From Tritrichomonas foetus (lineage: Eukaryota > Parabasalia > Tritrichomonadida > Tritrichomonadidae): DNA of 15,516 bases. Each line of letters begins with the position of its first letter. Position 1 is the stretch's first letter. Where the stretch lies: contig MLAK01000926.1 in assembly GCA_001839685.1 (NCBI GenBank), positions 268,152-283,667 of the forward strand. The letters are read 5' to 3'. Position numbers and translations under genes: made by a program. The notes below the pieces were generated by a model. That model was not told the origin of the DNA. It did not search any database and saw nothing but the letters and a program-made list of their open reading frames with translations. This document shows, piece by piece, positions 7,956 through 15,516 of this stretch.

Positions 7956-8004
7956 TATTCAAAAAGTTGAAAATATCATGTGATATGATAACTTTTTGAG
8001 AATA
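7956..8004. repeat. Nested inverted repeat containing the TTCAAAAAGTTGAAAA motif
   Basis: Outer arms TCAAAAAGTT (7959-7968) and AACTTTTTGA (7990-7999) are perfect complements. They extend with a 2-base bulge into TATTC (7956-7960) against GAATA (8000-8004). Inside sits a second dyad, ATATCA (7973-7978) / TGATAT (7981-7986), with a 2-base centre. The left arm is part of the 16-mer shared with the tandem repeat before the ArfGAP gene. It lies about 290-335 bases upstream of the hydrogenase ATG. It could be a binding site or a cruciform; function is not shown. Confidence 0.6.
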
Positions 8005-8146
8005 TAGTTCTCCAAAGATTATTCTCGCCGCAAAATAGGATATAGCAGGGCTATAGCATTCATCATTTTAAATTCCAAATATTTTTAAGCATATTTCGAT
8101 TTGAGAGAAAATAATTATTTTCTTGACGCTTTTATGGCAAAAGAAC

Positions 8147-8166
8147 TAGTTTGGAGTTCCAAACTA
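8147..8166. repeat. 20-bp near-perfect palindrome
   Basis: TAGTTTGGAGTTCCAAACTA has perfect 9-bp arms (8147-8155 and 8158-8166) around a 2-base centre. It is richer in G/C than the surrounding DNA and lies about 480-500 bases upstream of the hydrogenase start. Its form is typical of a dimeric-protein binding site, but chance cannot be excluded. Confidence 0.5.
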
Positions 8167-8650
8167 TCATTCAGTCTATTTATTTTTAAGATGAATCACT
8201 TATAATGTCAACTACCAGAAAATTCTCAATCTGAATAAATTATTCTATTAATTATTTTGCCCATTCTGTCCTTTAAATGAAAATGGAAACACAACTAGTA
8301 TGATACAGTTATAGAGAATGCAATGAATAGGCTTGATTCTGTAATCTATTTATGAAATCGGAATGACATTGTCACAAAATCTTTATCTTTTGAAAAATTG
8401 GCCTATTTTGTTCGCATTTTCACCTTTCACTACATTTTGATGAAATTGAATAATTTTTGTTTCAAAAAATCGAACACAATGATAACTAGCCTCAACATAA
8501 TATCTATAAATAAGTTAGAGTTTGTTCTTTATTGATTATCTCGATCGTATTCGTGAAAATAAGCTATTGCCAATCTTATATTCACACACAAAATAAATAA
8601 TTTGTAAAAATACAGTTGTTTTTCAAACATTTAGAGTTTAAATTATATTT

Positions 8651-11600
8651 TTATTGATGCTGATAAATGGAAAGCAACAACTTTGATATAGCTTCCTCTG
8701 GTGTTTCACTTGGTCTGATTCCAAGAAGTCTACGAATAGTTGCTTCTTGGCGAATATACCTCTGTAATTCATTAGCAGCTTTTTCAATGAGAAGCTTAAA
8801 TGTTTCGTTGCTTAACTCTTCTCTTGCATCAAACAAGTGATGGAAATTCAACGCAACAAATTCAAACAAACTACGTTTTTCTTCGTCAAATCGAGCCTTA
8901 ATATTTTCTATATCTAATAATCTCTGTGTATCATTTGAAAGATCAATAGCTTTCATTTTTGCATCTGTAAGTTGTTTTTCACGCTTCTTCTCTTCAAGAA
9001 GTGTTTGAATGTCTGTTTTTAGTTGTTGATTTTCTGTAGTTAATTGTGCATTTTCAACAGACATATTTTTATTTTGCAAAGTTGCCTCATTAAGTGAATC
9101 ATTTGCTTGTTCAATCATATTTCTAAGATTATTATTCTTGAGTTTTATTTCTTCAATAATTCTTTCATACTGTGCCCTTATTTCTGTTATTTCTGTATCT
9201 CTTGCTTTTTGGCATTTTTGGTTACTCTCTTCCATCTTTGTTATTAAAGTATTGTATTGTTGATCTCTCTCAGATTTTGCTGTTTTCATTAATTCTGATG
9301 TTCTCTTCCATTGAGAAACTTCTCGTTCTAATTTTTCTATTTTATGAGAAGCTTTTCGAAGATATTCATCACGCTCTTCAATCTGTGAAATGTATTCTAC
9401 TTTTCTCTCTTCCATAGTTTTCATAAAAGCATTAATTTCATTATCCTTTTCCTCACTTTTTGAGGAAAGAACATTTGTATGATTTGATTCAATTTGCTTA
9501 ACATAAAACTCCATCTTGACAACTTTCTCTGATAACTCTGAAAGATCAATTTGTAATCTCTTTTTCTCATTTTGTAAGTTAGTAATTAATGATGATTTAG
9601 CTTTATCACTTTCTTGAGCTTGTTTCTTTTCTGTTTCTACACTAGCTTTAGAAGTTCGAAGAGCACGTTTAAGCTTCTTATTGAGATTCTTCTCATCATT
9701 AAGTTGTTTAATAAGCTCATTATGATTATCAAAGAAAGCAGCAAATGCTTCTTCAATATTAGATGTATCACCGGAATTAATTTTTGCGGCAAATTCATTC
9801 AATAAGTTATTCAACTTGATGTTTGCAACTTTCAAATCAATGTGGGAATCATGAAGTTTAGAAATCGATTGAAGAAGTTGGCACTCAGACGTTGGATCGG
9901 AAATGAATGTTTTATAATCTGGTGGAGACTCCTTAATTATTGGAGAAAGTGCAGAGAAAAGATGTGTCATTCTAAGAGATGCTTCTTCATTCATTTTATT
10001 ATTAATTTTGAGCTCTTTATTGATTTTTTCTGATTCACTGTTATAGTATTTCGCAATGTGGGACAAAATGCGACGGAGTTTTGTAGTTGTTGGCATTTGC
10101 TCACTTGCTAATTCGGCAATTTGTGATGAAAGTTCTCTTGGAAAATCAATGCAAAACCAAGAAGTTTCTGGAATTTCTTCAACTTTGGGCATTAATTCAT
10201 TATGTCTTAAATCTTTTGTGAGATCAGCAATTCTCTTTTGTGCTAATTTATGATCTTCTGTTACTGCTATTAATTGTTCTTCAAGTGATTTCATTGCAAC
10301 ATTTTGCTTCTTAAGTGCATCAATACATTTTGTTCTTTCACTAATAATATCAACAATTTCTTGTTTTTGTTTAGTTAATGCCATTTCTGCAATTGCCACA
10401 GAATTTCTGAATTTCTCGGCTTGGCTTTGAGATTCAGCAAGATTATTTTTAGCTTGGTTTAGGTTAGATGTTAAAACGTGAATTTGTCCTTGTAATGTAT
10501 CATTTTGTTCACGAACAACACTATTTTCGATTGCTAATTTGCCATTAGCTTCTTTAAGCTTTTGGATTTCAGATGTGCATGCCATATTTTCATCAAGAAG
10601 GCTTTGATTCTTAGCACGAAGTGTTTCTTTAATATTGTCATTTTCTTTCATTTGATTCAATAATAAGGTATTCTGTTGTTTGATTGAGACAAGAGTCGAT
10701 TGAAGAGTCTTAATTTTGGCGCATTTTGAATCTAACGTTGCTTGAAGATTTGGAATTTCATTAGTAGTTGATGCTGTTGGAATGTGAGCTTCAATTTGTT
10801 TACGATATTCTTCTGTTTTTTCCTTTTGTTTTTCAAGAGCCTTAGTTAAAGCTGTTATTTGTTCTTCATAATTTGTAACAAATTGTGTTTTTTGAAGCTC
10901 AACAACAGTTGCCTTATGTTCAATCTCAGAAACCTTGGATTCAAGTTCTTTATTTTTTGCTTCTAGTTCTGCTTTACATTGTGTGCATTGTTGTTGTAAT
11001 TTTGCTAATTTAGATTCAGCATCACGACGAGCTTTATGTTCATTATGAATTTTTTGCTTAAGTGATGTAATTTGTTGTTGAAGTTTAGAATTCGCAGCAG
11101 CAGATTTTTGATCTTTTTCAACGTTTGCGAGTTGATTATCTGCTCTGGAAGTAGACTGAGATAAATGTTCTGTAAGCTGTTCAATATTCTTAAATGGAAT
11201 AACGAAATATGTTTGAGCAGCACTTAATGCAGATTGACATGTGGTTTTCAATGCTTCATATTCTGACATTTGATTCTTATGAAGAGTTTGCAAATCACTG
11301 TATTTCTGATTAATTTGTTGGAGCTGGTTCTTTAATTCAGCTTTATTTTTTGCAAATAATTGGCGGGTTTCATCAATTGCTTTTTGGGCTCGTTGTTCAA
11401 TTTCTTTCTTTTCACTTTCTAATTCAGCCCTTTTTCGGTCAAGCGATTCAATGTTGCATTTCATTCTGCTTTCACATTCATCTTTTTCTGATCGAACTTT
11501 TCTCAAATCTGACGCGAGTTTAGCATTTGTGTCATGTATTTTTTGCATCTGATCTCGAACTGCTGTCGCTTCGTGGAATTGAGTTTTAAGAGAATTTAAT

Positions 11601-11716
11601 TCTTTGATAAGTTGGCTGTTCATTAGACGAAGTTCAGTGTTCTGTTTCTGTAGGGATTTTGAATCTGAGTATTCATCTAAATTCGGATAAACATCATCAC
11701 TTAAAGATGAATTCAT
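8651..11716 (-). CDS. Large coiled-coil protein, probable trichomonad cytoskeletal or scaffold family
   Basis: A 1021-residue, highly charged protein that is almost entirely heptad-rich alpha-helical coiled coil (about 18-505 and 640-945). No transmembrane segment or signal peptide is seen. Two non-coil islands interrupt it: residues about 508-635, with ETSWFCIDFPRELSSQIAEL and a helical LRRILSHIAKYY segment; and a C-terminal domain of about 948-1021, containing FEFVALNFHHLFDA, IRRLLGIRPSETPEEAISK and a hydrophobic last helix. These islands feel like conserved modules of a trichomonad coiled-coil family, but that is memory, not a search. A lone CTQC pair (C244, C247) sits inside the first coil. 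A golgin, centrosomal/basal-body or cytoskeletal linker role is plausible; none is shown. Codons are AT-rich, unlike the hydrogenase next door. No clear initiator precedes the ATG at 11716. Confidence 0.85.
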   Translation of the reverse strand: MNSSLSDDVYPNLDEYSDSKSLQKQNTELRLMNSQLIKELNSLKTQFHEATAVRDQMQKIHDTNAKLASDLRKVRSEKDECESRMKCNIESLDRKRAELESEKKEIEQRAQKAIDETRQLFAKNKAELKNQLQQINQKYSDLQTLHKNQMSEYEALKTTCQSALSAAQTYFVIPFKNIEQLTEHLSQSTSRADNQLANVEKDQKSAAANSKLQQQITSLKQKIHNEHKARRDAESKLAKLQQQCTQCKAELEAKNKELESKVSEIEHKATVVELQKTQFVTNYEEQITALTKALEKQKEKTEEYRKQIEAHIPTASTTNEIPNLQATLDSKCAKIKTLQSTLVSIKQQNTLLLNQMKENDNIKETLRAKNQSLLDENMACTSEIQKLKEANGKLAIENSVVREQNDTLQGQIHVLTSNLNQAKNNLAESQSQAEKFRNSVAIAEMALTKQKQEIVDIISERTKCIDALKKQNVAMKSLEEQLIAVTEDHKLAQKRIADLTKDLRHNELMPKVEEIPETSWFCIDFPRELSSQIAELASEQMPTTTKLRRILSHIAKYYNSESEKINKELKINNKMNEEASLRMTHLFSALSPIIKESPPDYKTFISDPTSECQLLQSISKLHDSHIDLKVANIKLNNLLNEFAAKINSGDTSNIEEAFAAFFDNHNELIKQLNDEKNLNKKLKRALRTSKASVETEKKQAQESDKAKSSLITNLQNEKKRLQIDLSELSEKVVKMEFYVKQIESNHTNVLSSKSEEKDNEINAFMKTMEERKVEYISQIEERDEYLRKASHKIEKLEREVSQWKRTSELMKTAKSERDQQYNTLITKMEESNQKCQKARDTEITEIRAQYERIIEEIKLKNNNLRNMIEQANDSLNEATLQNKNMSVENAQLTTENQQLKTDIQTLLEEKKREKQLTDAKMKAIDLSNDTQRLLDIENIKARFDEEKRSLFEFVALNFHHLFDAREELSNETFKLLIEKAANELQRYIRQEATIRRLLGIRPSETPEEAISKLLLSIYQHQ

Positions 11717-11838
11717 GAATTATATTTTCGAAAATTGCTTCCGTTTATTATTTTTTCAAAGAACTTTTTTGTGTGGATTTCATCAGATGATCCCATCATT
11801 TAATTTGGAGAAAAAAGATTTCGTATCTCATCATCTCC

Positions 11839-11888
11839 ATTTGAACAAAAATAGTAGTGAATTAACTATTTTTTCTTTTTGTTCAAAT
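11839..11888. repeat. Inverted repeat with perfect 13-bp arms
   Basis: ATTTGAACAAAAA (11839-11851) is exactly complementary to TTTTTGTTCAAAT (11876-11888). A further inner pairing, TAGT (11852-11855) with ACTA (11865-11868), leaves a T-rich bulge on the right side. The element is 120-170 bases upstream of the coiled-coil gene's ATG, in the divergent promoter. It is the longest perfect dyad I found in the window; function unknown. Confidence 0.65.
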
Positions 11889-12001
11889 CTTCGAAATATT
11901 TTCTGCAAAATGTGATGTTTAATGAGATCCATTCATTTATTTTACTTTATATATTATCAAAAATATGGAAGAAATGATATAAATCAAAAATTTCAAACCA
12001 A

Positions 12002-12013
12002 GGAAATATTTCC
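12002..12013. promoter_or_regulatory. Palindrome GGAAATATTTCC
   Basis: A perfect 12-bp palindrome in the divergent promoter region, about 285 bases from the start of the left gene and 430 from the start of the right gene. The GGAA...TTCC ends resemble a protein-binding dyad, but no factor is assigned. Confidence 0.3.
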
Positions 12014-12428
12014 AGATTTCAATTCTTCTAGATCTGAATTAAAAAGATAGAAAAACAATTACAAGCAATTTGATCATTCTTTATTATAAATACGCTGCAA
12101 ATATTTTTCTTTTTTCGAGATATGAGACAAAGCATATATTTCCTTACAAAAAGTTAAACTCAAAATTCATATTCACCTATGAATTGGCCAAACATGGTAG
12201 AATCTTTTTAGATCTTTTTCCAGTTTGGTAGTTATACTGGTGTAAATAATTTTAATTGGAAATAGTTACCATTCTGTTCAGCAGAGATAATATGTCAAAG
12301 CAATTGGTTTCTTGAATTCCTTTAAAGATCAGTATGGCATATTCAAAATATTTAGAAATACTGATGATATCAAAATTGAAAGTATATCCGGTCAAGTATT
12401 ATCAAAAATTTTAAATAGAAAAAAAATG

Positions 12429-12434
12429 TCACAT
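12429..12434 (+). promoter_or_regulatory. Initiator (Inr) of the E2/U-box gene
   Basis: TCACAT at 12429-12434 fits the trichomonad initiator TCA(+1)-Y-(T/A), with the A at 12431. The start codon at 12442 is then at +12, giving the very short leader typical of these organisms and supporting this start. Confidence 0.55.
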
Positions 12435-12441
12435 CTTTTTA

Positions 12442-15411
12442 ATGATTGAGTTTAATTCGAAAATCCAAGGATTTGATCGGATATTTCGATTTCAAATCGC
12501 TATGAATTCTACCATTGGAGATGCATGTGATCTTATTCAAGAATCTTTCTCAGCTCAAGCAAAATATTCTGCAAAAATTTATAATAATGTATTAAGCCAA
12601 AATTTGAAAATTACCGATTGTATTCCAAAGGAATCAATCATTACCTTTGTTCCATTCTCAGATGATGTGAGGTATAGCTACCAACATATTTTCTATCCTG
12701 AAGATACTCCAAGTCATTTTAAATTGTTTAGTACAGTTAACCTAGAATCTATGAAAAATGGTGATGATATCATAATCAATGAAAATGATCCATATGAAAA
12801 AGTGTATCAAGATATTCAAAATTTTTTAATCAGCAAATTTAAAATTAATGCCGATGATCAACTTCATTTATTTTTGGCCGGTGGTTGTCCGTACCTAAAA
12901 GGAACAATTCAAGAGTATGAAAAAGTTTGTCAAAAAAGTCGAAAACGAATTTATGTCATAATTACAAACAGAATAAATGAAAATCTTCTTAATAATGAAG
13001 TGTTTAATGTCTGCAGTATTAAAGACGATATGAAAAAACTAATTTCGCCATCTTGTGAAAGTAGCATTCCTGGTTTATGCACAATGGCATCACTTCTTGG
13101 CTATATTCATCGAAATGGTGAAGACGTTGAATATTTAACTTATGCAATGTGTAGATTTATTCCATTTGCTCCATTAATATGTGCACTTTTTCAATTTCAA
13201 AATAGATGTACTGTAAATGGTCGAAATATTATTCAAATAACAGCACCACTTTTTACACTTTTGAGAGATATTGCAGTTGAACCCGTTGCAGATGAAAATA
13301 TTCTTGAAAATGCATTAAAATATTTAACTTATTTTATAAATATGAGATTAAAAGGTGAAGTACCATGTTCAGAATTCGTTAAAGTATATTACAACATTGG
13401 CTATGAATTATATTTGAAAGAGAATATTGATCAAGATGTAACTGTTTTATTTGATCCTGATTTTCGAAATGTTGATTGGATATTTTTCAAGTTTGACAAT
13501 CCAACAAAAGAACTTATTGAATTCTCATGTGATGCTGTTCATTCTCTTGATGTTTTAGCGCCAATGGATCTTCGTGCAGTTCATCGTGCTGCATTTTTCA
13601 CTGGATCAAATGGTCCATGGCTTTTTGTTTCTTCGAATTTCGGTAAAAAGCGTGATGTTAAAAATCAACTCAATATTATTAATCCTGAAGAAGGAAAACT
13701 TGAAAGTGTTGATCCTGAACATTTTGCAAAACAAATAGCTATAACTGTTCGTTCTGCAACACCTTTAGAATATGTTGATCCAAAGAAAGTGGCACAAATT
13801 GTATACATTTTATTGGATACATCAAATTCTATGAAGGATCAGATGAAGCAATCTATTGAAGAATCACCAAATCAATATCCTGAGGATAACTTCAAACCAA
13901 CTCGTTATAATATTGCAAAGGAATGTTTTACAACATTTATGAATTGTGCTTATGCATCGTTAACTTTTTCGTTATATGGATTAATTCAATTTGATAATAA
14001 TGTCAAAAAATTATGTGATCCAACAATTATTTCACCAGATTTTGAAAAAAATGTTCAAAACCTCGAATTAGGTCAAAGAACAGCTATATTTAAAGCTATT
14101 GATTTTGCGATTGATGAACTTAAGCCCTACCAAGAAAAATACACAAATGCTGTGCCAAGAATTATTGTTTTAACTGATGGTAAAGATGTCTTAGCAGAAA
14201 AACGAGACTACACTGGAGTAATCAATAATGTAGTCCAATATAAAGTTACTGGAATCAATACTGATATCGGAAATGTCGCAAACAAACTTGTTCGGAATCA
14301 TATTAGACTTGATTCTGTCTATTTTATTAAAGATGATGATGATATTGATCAACGTTTATATCACCTGACAAAAATAACCGGTGGTTGTGCTTTTAATACA
14401 AAATCTCTTGATGAAGGCTTAAGCTTCTTCGAACAAGAGCCATTTTATAATATTCACATTCGTAAATTTGATCCATTTAAGAACGAAAATTATACTCATA
14501 GCCAAATCAATAATATGCCTGAAGTACCACCTAATCAATGGGAGAAATTTGTTCCAATGGTTCAAAGTGATATTGTTGAAAAGAAATCCAAACTTGTTTC
14601 CCCATTATATGTCGCTGCCAAATATCAAGGTAAGGATGACCCTCCAGGAAACAAGAAACGAATTCTTCGAGAGCTTAGAAAAATTGCAGCAAATCCTGCA
14701 CAAAGTCAAAACATTCGAGTCTTCCCTTTTGAAGATAGTATTGATATGTGGCGTGTTTTAATTAAAGGACCGGAACAATCATTATATGAAAATCGGTGGT
14801 TTTATCTCACAATTAAGTTTCCAAGTCAATATCCAAATGTTCCACCAGATATTCGATTTGTTCAACCACCTTTCCATTACAATATTGGTGATAATGGAAG
14901 AATTTGTTTAAATGTTTTGGATTCAGATTATCGATCTAATGATTCAGTTATGTATTTATTAACTTCAATTACTGAACTGTTATTGTTACCAAATACTCAG
15001 GAAGCAATTGATATGAAGCGTATTGATCTTCTTGACCCTAAGAAACGAGACATTTATGAAAACCTTGTTCAAGATTACAACAAAAAGAATTCTTATGACA
15101 CACCTGATCATTGGCTTAAAGATTGGACATTTGAAGCTGATCCGATTGATGTTGATGTTGATTTGAATCAATATGTTGAAGCAGAACAAATTTTCAGATG
15201 CAGCCTTACTGGAAAGATAATGAAAGAACCAGTCAAAGCTTCATCAAATGTTTTCTTTGAGAAAAAGGTGCTTGAACAATTTGTTCAAAATGGAGATGCA
15301 TATTGCCCAGTTACTGGAGAAATACTCAAAAAAGAAGATAATATGAACCTTCCTGTTGATAATGATCTTAAGCACCGTATTGCACAATGGGAAAACTCAA
15401 GAAAGATATAA
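12442..15411 (+). CDS. Ubiquitin-like / VWA / UBC (E2) / U-box (E3) fusion protein
   Basis: A 989-residue multidomain protein of the ubiquitin system. Residues 1-72 have a ubiquitin-like beta-grasp pattern, and about 83-176 may be a second one. Residues about 190-445 form an unrecognised, partly helical module. A VWA domain spans about 450-650 with a complete MIDAS: DxSxS at D459-S461-S463, T547 and D579 (LTDG). A ubiquitin-conjugating (UBC) fold follows at about 735-880: helix KRILRELRKI, the HPN motif as HYN (H812, N814), and catalytic Cys C822 in NGRICLNVL, exactly 8 residues after the Asn. A C-terminal U-box covers about 913-987 (RCSLTGKIMKEPVKASSN through CPVTGEIL and DLKHRIAQWENS). E2 and U-box E3 in one chain suggest a self-contained ligase that could charge ubiquitin and transfer it to a substrate chosen by the VWA or N-terminal part. 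That activity is inferred. The 3' end is followed by AATAAA at 15449 and 15457. Confidence 0.92.
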   Translation: MIEFNSKIQGFDRIFRFQIAMNSTIGDACDLIQESFSAQAKYSAKIYNNVLSQNLKITDCIPKESIITFVPFSDDVRYSYQHIFYPEDTPSHFKLFSTVNLESMKNGDDIIINENDPYEKVYQDIQNFLISKFKINADDQLHLFLAGGCPYLKGTIQEYEKVCQKSRKRIYVIITNRINENLLNNEVFNVCSIKDDMKKLISPSCESSIPGLCTMASLLGYIHRNGEDVEYLTYAMCRFIPFAPLICALFQFQNRCTVNGRNIIQITAPLFTLLRDIAVEPVADENILENALKYLTYFINMRLKGEVPCSEFVKVYYNIGYELYLKENIDQDVTVLFDPDFRNVDWIFFKFDNPTKELIEFSCDAVHSLDVLAPMDLRAVHRAAFFTGSNGPWLFVSSNFGKKRDVKNQLNIINPEEGKLESVDPEHFAKQIAITVRSATPLEYVDPKKVAQIVYILLDTSNSMKDQMKQSIEESPNQYPEDNFKPTRYNIAKECFTTFMNCAYASLTFSLYGLIQFDNNVKKLCDPTIISPDFEKNVQNLELGQRTAIFKAIDFAIDELKPYQEKYTNAVPRIIVLTDGKDVLAEKRDYTGVINNVVQYKVTGINTDIGNVANKLVRNHIRLDSVYFIKDDDDIDQRLYHLTKITGGCAFNTKSLDEGLSFFEQEPFYNIHIRKFDPFKNENYTHSQINNMPEVPPNQWEKFVPMVQSDIVEKKSKLVSPLYVAAKYQGKDDPPGNKKRILRELRKIAANPAQSQNIRVFPFEDSIDMWRVLIKGPEQSLYENRWFYLTIKFPSQYPNVPPDIRFVQPPFHYNIGDNGRICLNVLDSDYRSNDSVMYLLTSITELLLLPNTQEAIDMKRIDLLDPKKRDIYENLVQDYNKKNSYDTPDHWLKDWTFEADPIDVDVDLNQYVEAEQIFRCSLTGKIMKEPVKASSNVFFEKKVLEQFVQNGDAYCPVTGEILKKEDNMNLPVDNDLKHRIAQWENSRKI

Positions 15412-15516
15412 TTTAACAATGGTATAATATCAAAAAGAAAAAGAAAATAATAAAATAATAAAGTTAGTAATAGTAGTAAGTGGTTTTGGTACCTACTGAA
15501 AATAATAAAACTTTTT
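15412..15516. other. 3' flank of the E2/U-box gene
   Basis: AT-rich non-coding sequence just after the stop codon. AATAAA occurs at 15449-15454 and 15457-15462, each including the TAAA polyadenylation tetramer of trichomonads. Nothing else is seen before the window ends. Confidence 0.5.

Larger units (their letters stand above)
7671..8650. other. Intergenic region upstream of the hydrogenase gene
   Basis: About 980 AT-rich bases between the hydrogenase start (minus strand) and the 3' end of the coiled-coil gene (also minus). No open frame looks like a gene. It contains the hydrogenase initiator, a nested inverted repeat (7956-8004) and a near-perfect 20-bp palindrome (8147-8166). The coiled-coil gene's stop is TAA followed by A on its own strand (TAAA), fitting a trichomonad polyadenylation signal that overlaps the stop codon. 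Confidence 0.6.
11717..12441. other. Divergent promoter region between the coiled-coil gene and the E2/U-box gene
   Basis: About 725 AT-rich bases separate two divergently transcribed genes, so both promoters must lie here. I see no gene. It holds a long inverted repeat (11839-11888), a 12-bp perfect palindrome GGAAATATTTCC (12002-12013), one further CAAAAAGTT core (12147-12155) and the initiator of the right-hand gene (12429-12434). Confidence 0.6.

Noticed and set aside
9172..10253. Several 60-80 codon plus-strand frames inside the coiled-coil gene
   Set aside because: All are antisense shadows of the heptad-rich minus-strand gene, with hydrophobic translations that reflect complementary codons of charged residues.
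11715..11915. 66-codon plus-strand frame starting inside the coiled-coil gene start codon
   Set aside because: It has low-complexity F/L/S-rich composition from AT-rich promoter DNA, no initiator, and overlaps the divergent gene's start. It is likely chance.
1..15516. tRNA, rRNA or other structured RNA genes
   Set aside because: No T-loop-like GTTCGAATC blocks, no rRNA-like G/C-rich conserved segments and no snRNA signature were found by eye on either strand.

Overview
The window is eukaryotic, very AT-rich nuclear DNA with intron-less, well separated genes. It most likely comes from a parabasalid (trichomonad), with a Tritrichomonas/Trichomonas-type genome as the best guess. The basis is: a 590-residue [FeFe]-hydrogenase-like protein with a short ML(S)-type, Arg-containing N-terminus resembling hydrogenosomal presequences; trichomonad-style initiator (Inr) motifs TCA(C)(T/A) a few bases before two start codons; stop codons or 3' ends carrying TAAA; and no visible introns. 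The species assignment is inference from these features, not a database match.

Layout. 1-495: AT-rich upstream DNA ending in an 18/20-identical tandem repeat. 496-2733 (+): BAR-PH-ArfGAP-ankyrin protein (ACAP/centaurin-like). 2734-4382: long AT-rich spacer holding a stop-interrupted minus-strand frame (2740-3207), inverted repeats and twin palindromes. 4383-5219 (+): unrecognised basic/helical protein with a long disordered Asn/Ser-rich tail, possibly a transcription regulator. 5220-5897: convergent spacer. 5898-7670 (-): [FeFe]-hydrogenase-like protein with much more GC-rich, expression-biased codons than its neighbours. 7671-8650: its upstream region, with two striking palindromic sites. 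8651-11716 (-): 1021-residue coiled-coil protein. 11717-12441: divergent promoter region with a 13-bp-arm inverted repeat. 12442-15411 (+): 989-residue protein joining ubiquitin-like segments, a VWA domain, a UBC (E2) domain and a C-terminal U-box (E3). 15412-15516: 3' flank.

The genes are not an operon and look functionally independent: membrane traffic (ArfGAP), possible gene regulation, hydrogenosomal redox metabolism, a structural or scaffold coiled coil, and ubiquitin conjugation. Two stand out. One is the apparent self-contained E2+E3 polypeptide with an intact VWA metal site. The other is the hydrogenase, which keeps every cluster-binding Cys/His but has replaced most of the conserved residues lining the H-cluster and its proton path. 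A 16-bp motif, TTCAAAAAGTTGAAAA, occurs twice before the ArfGAP gene and once before the hydrogenase, and is a candidate shared regulatory element.
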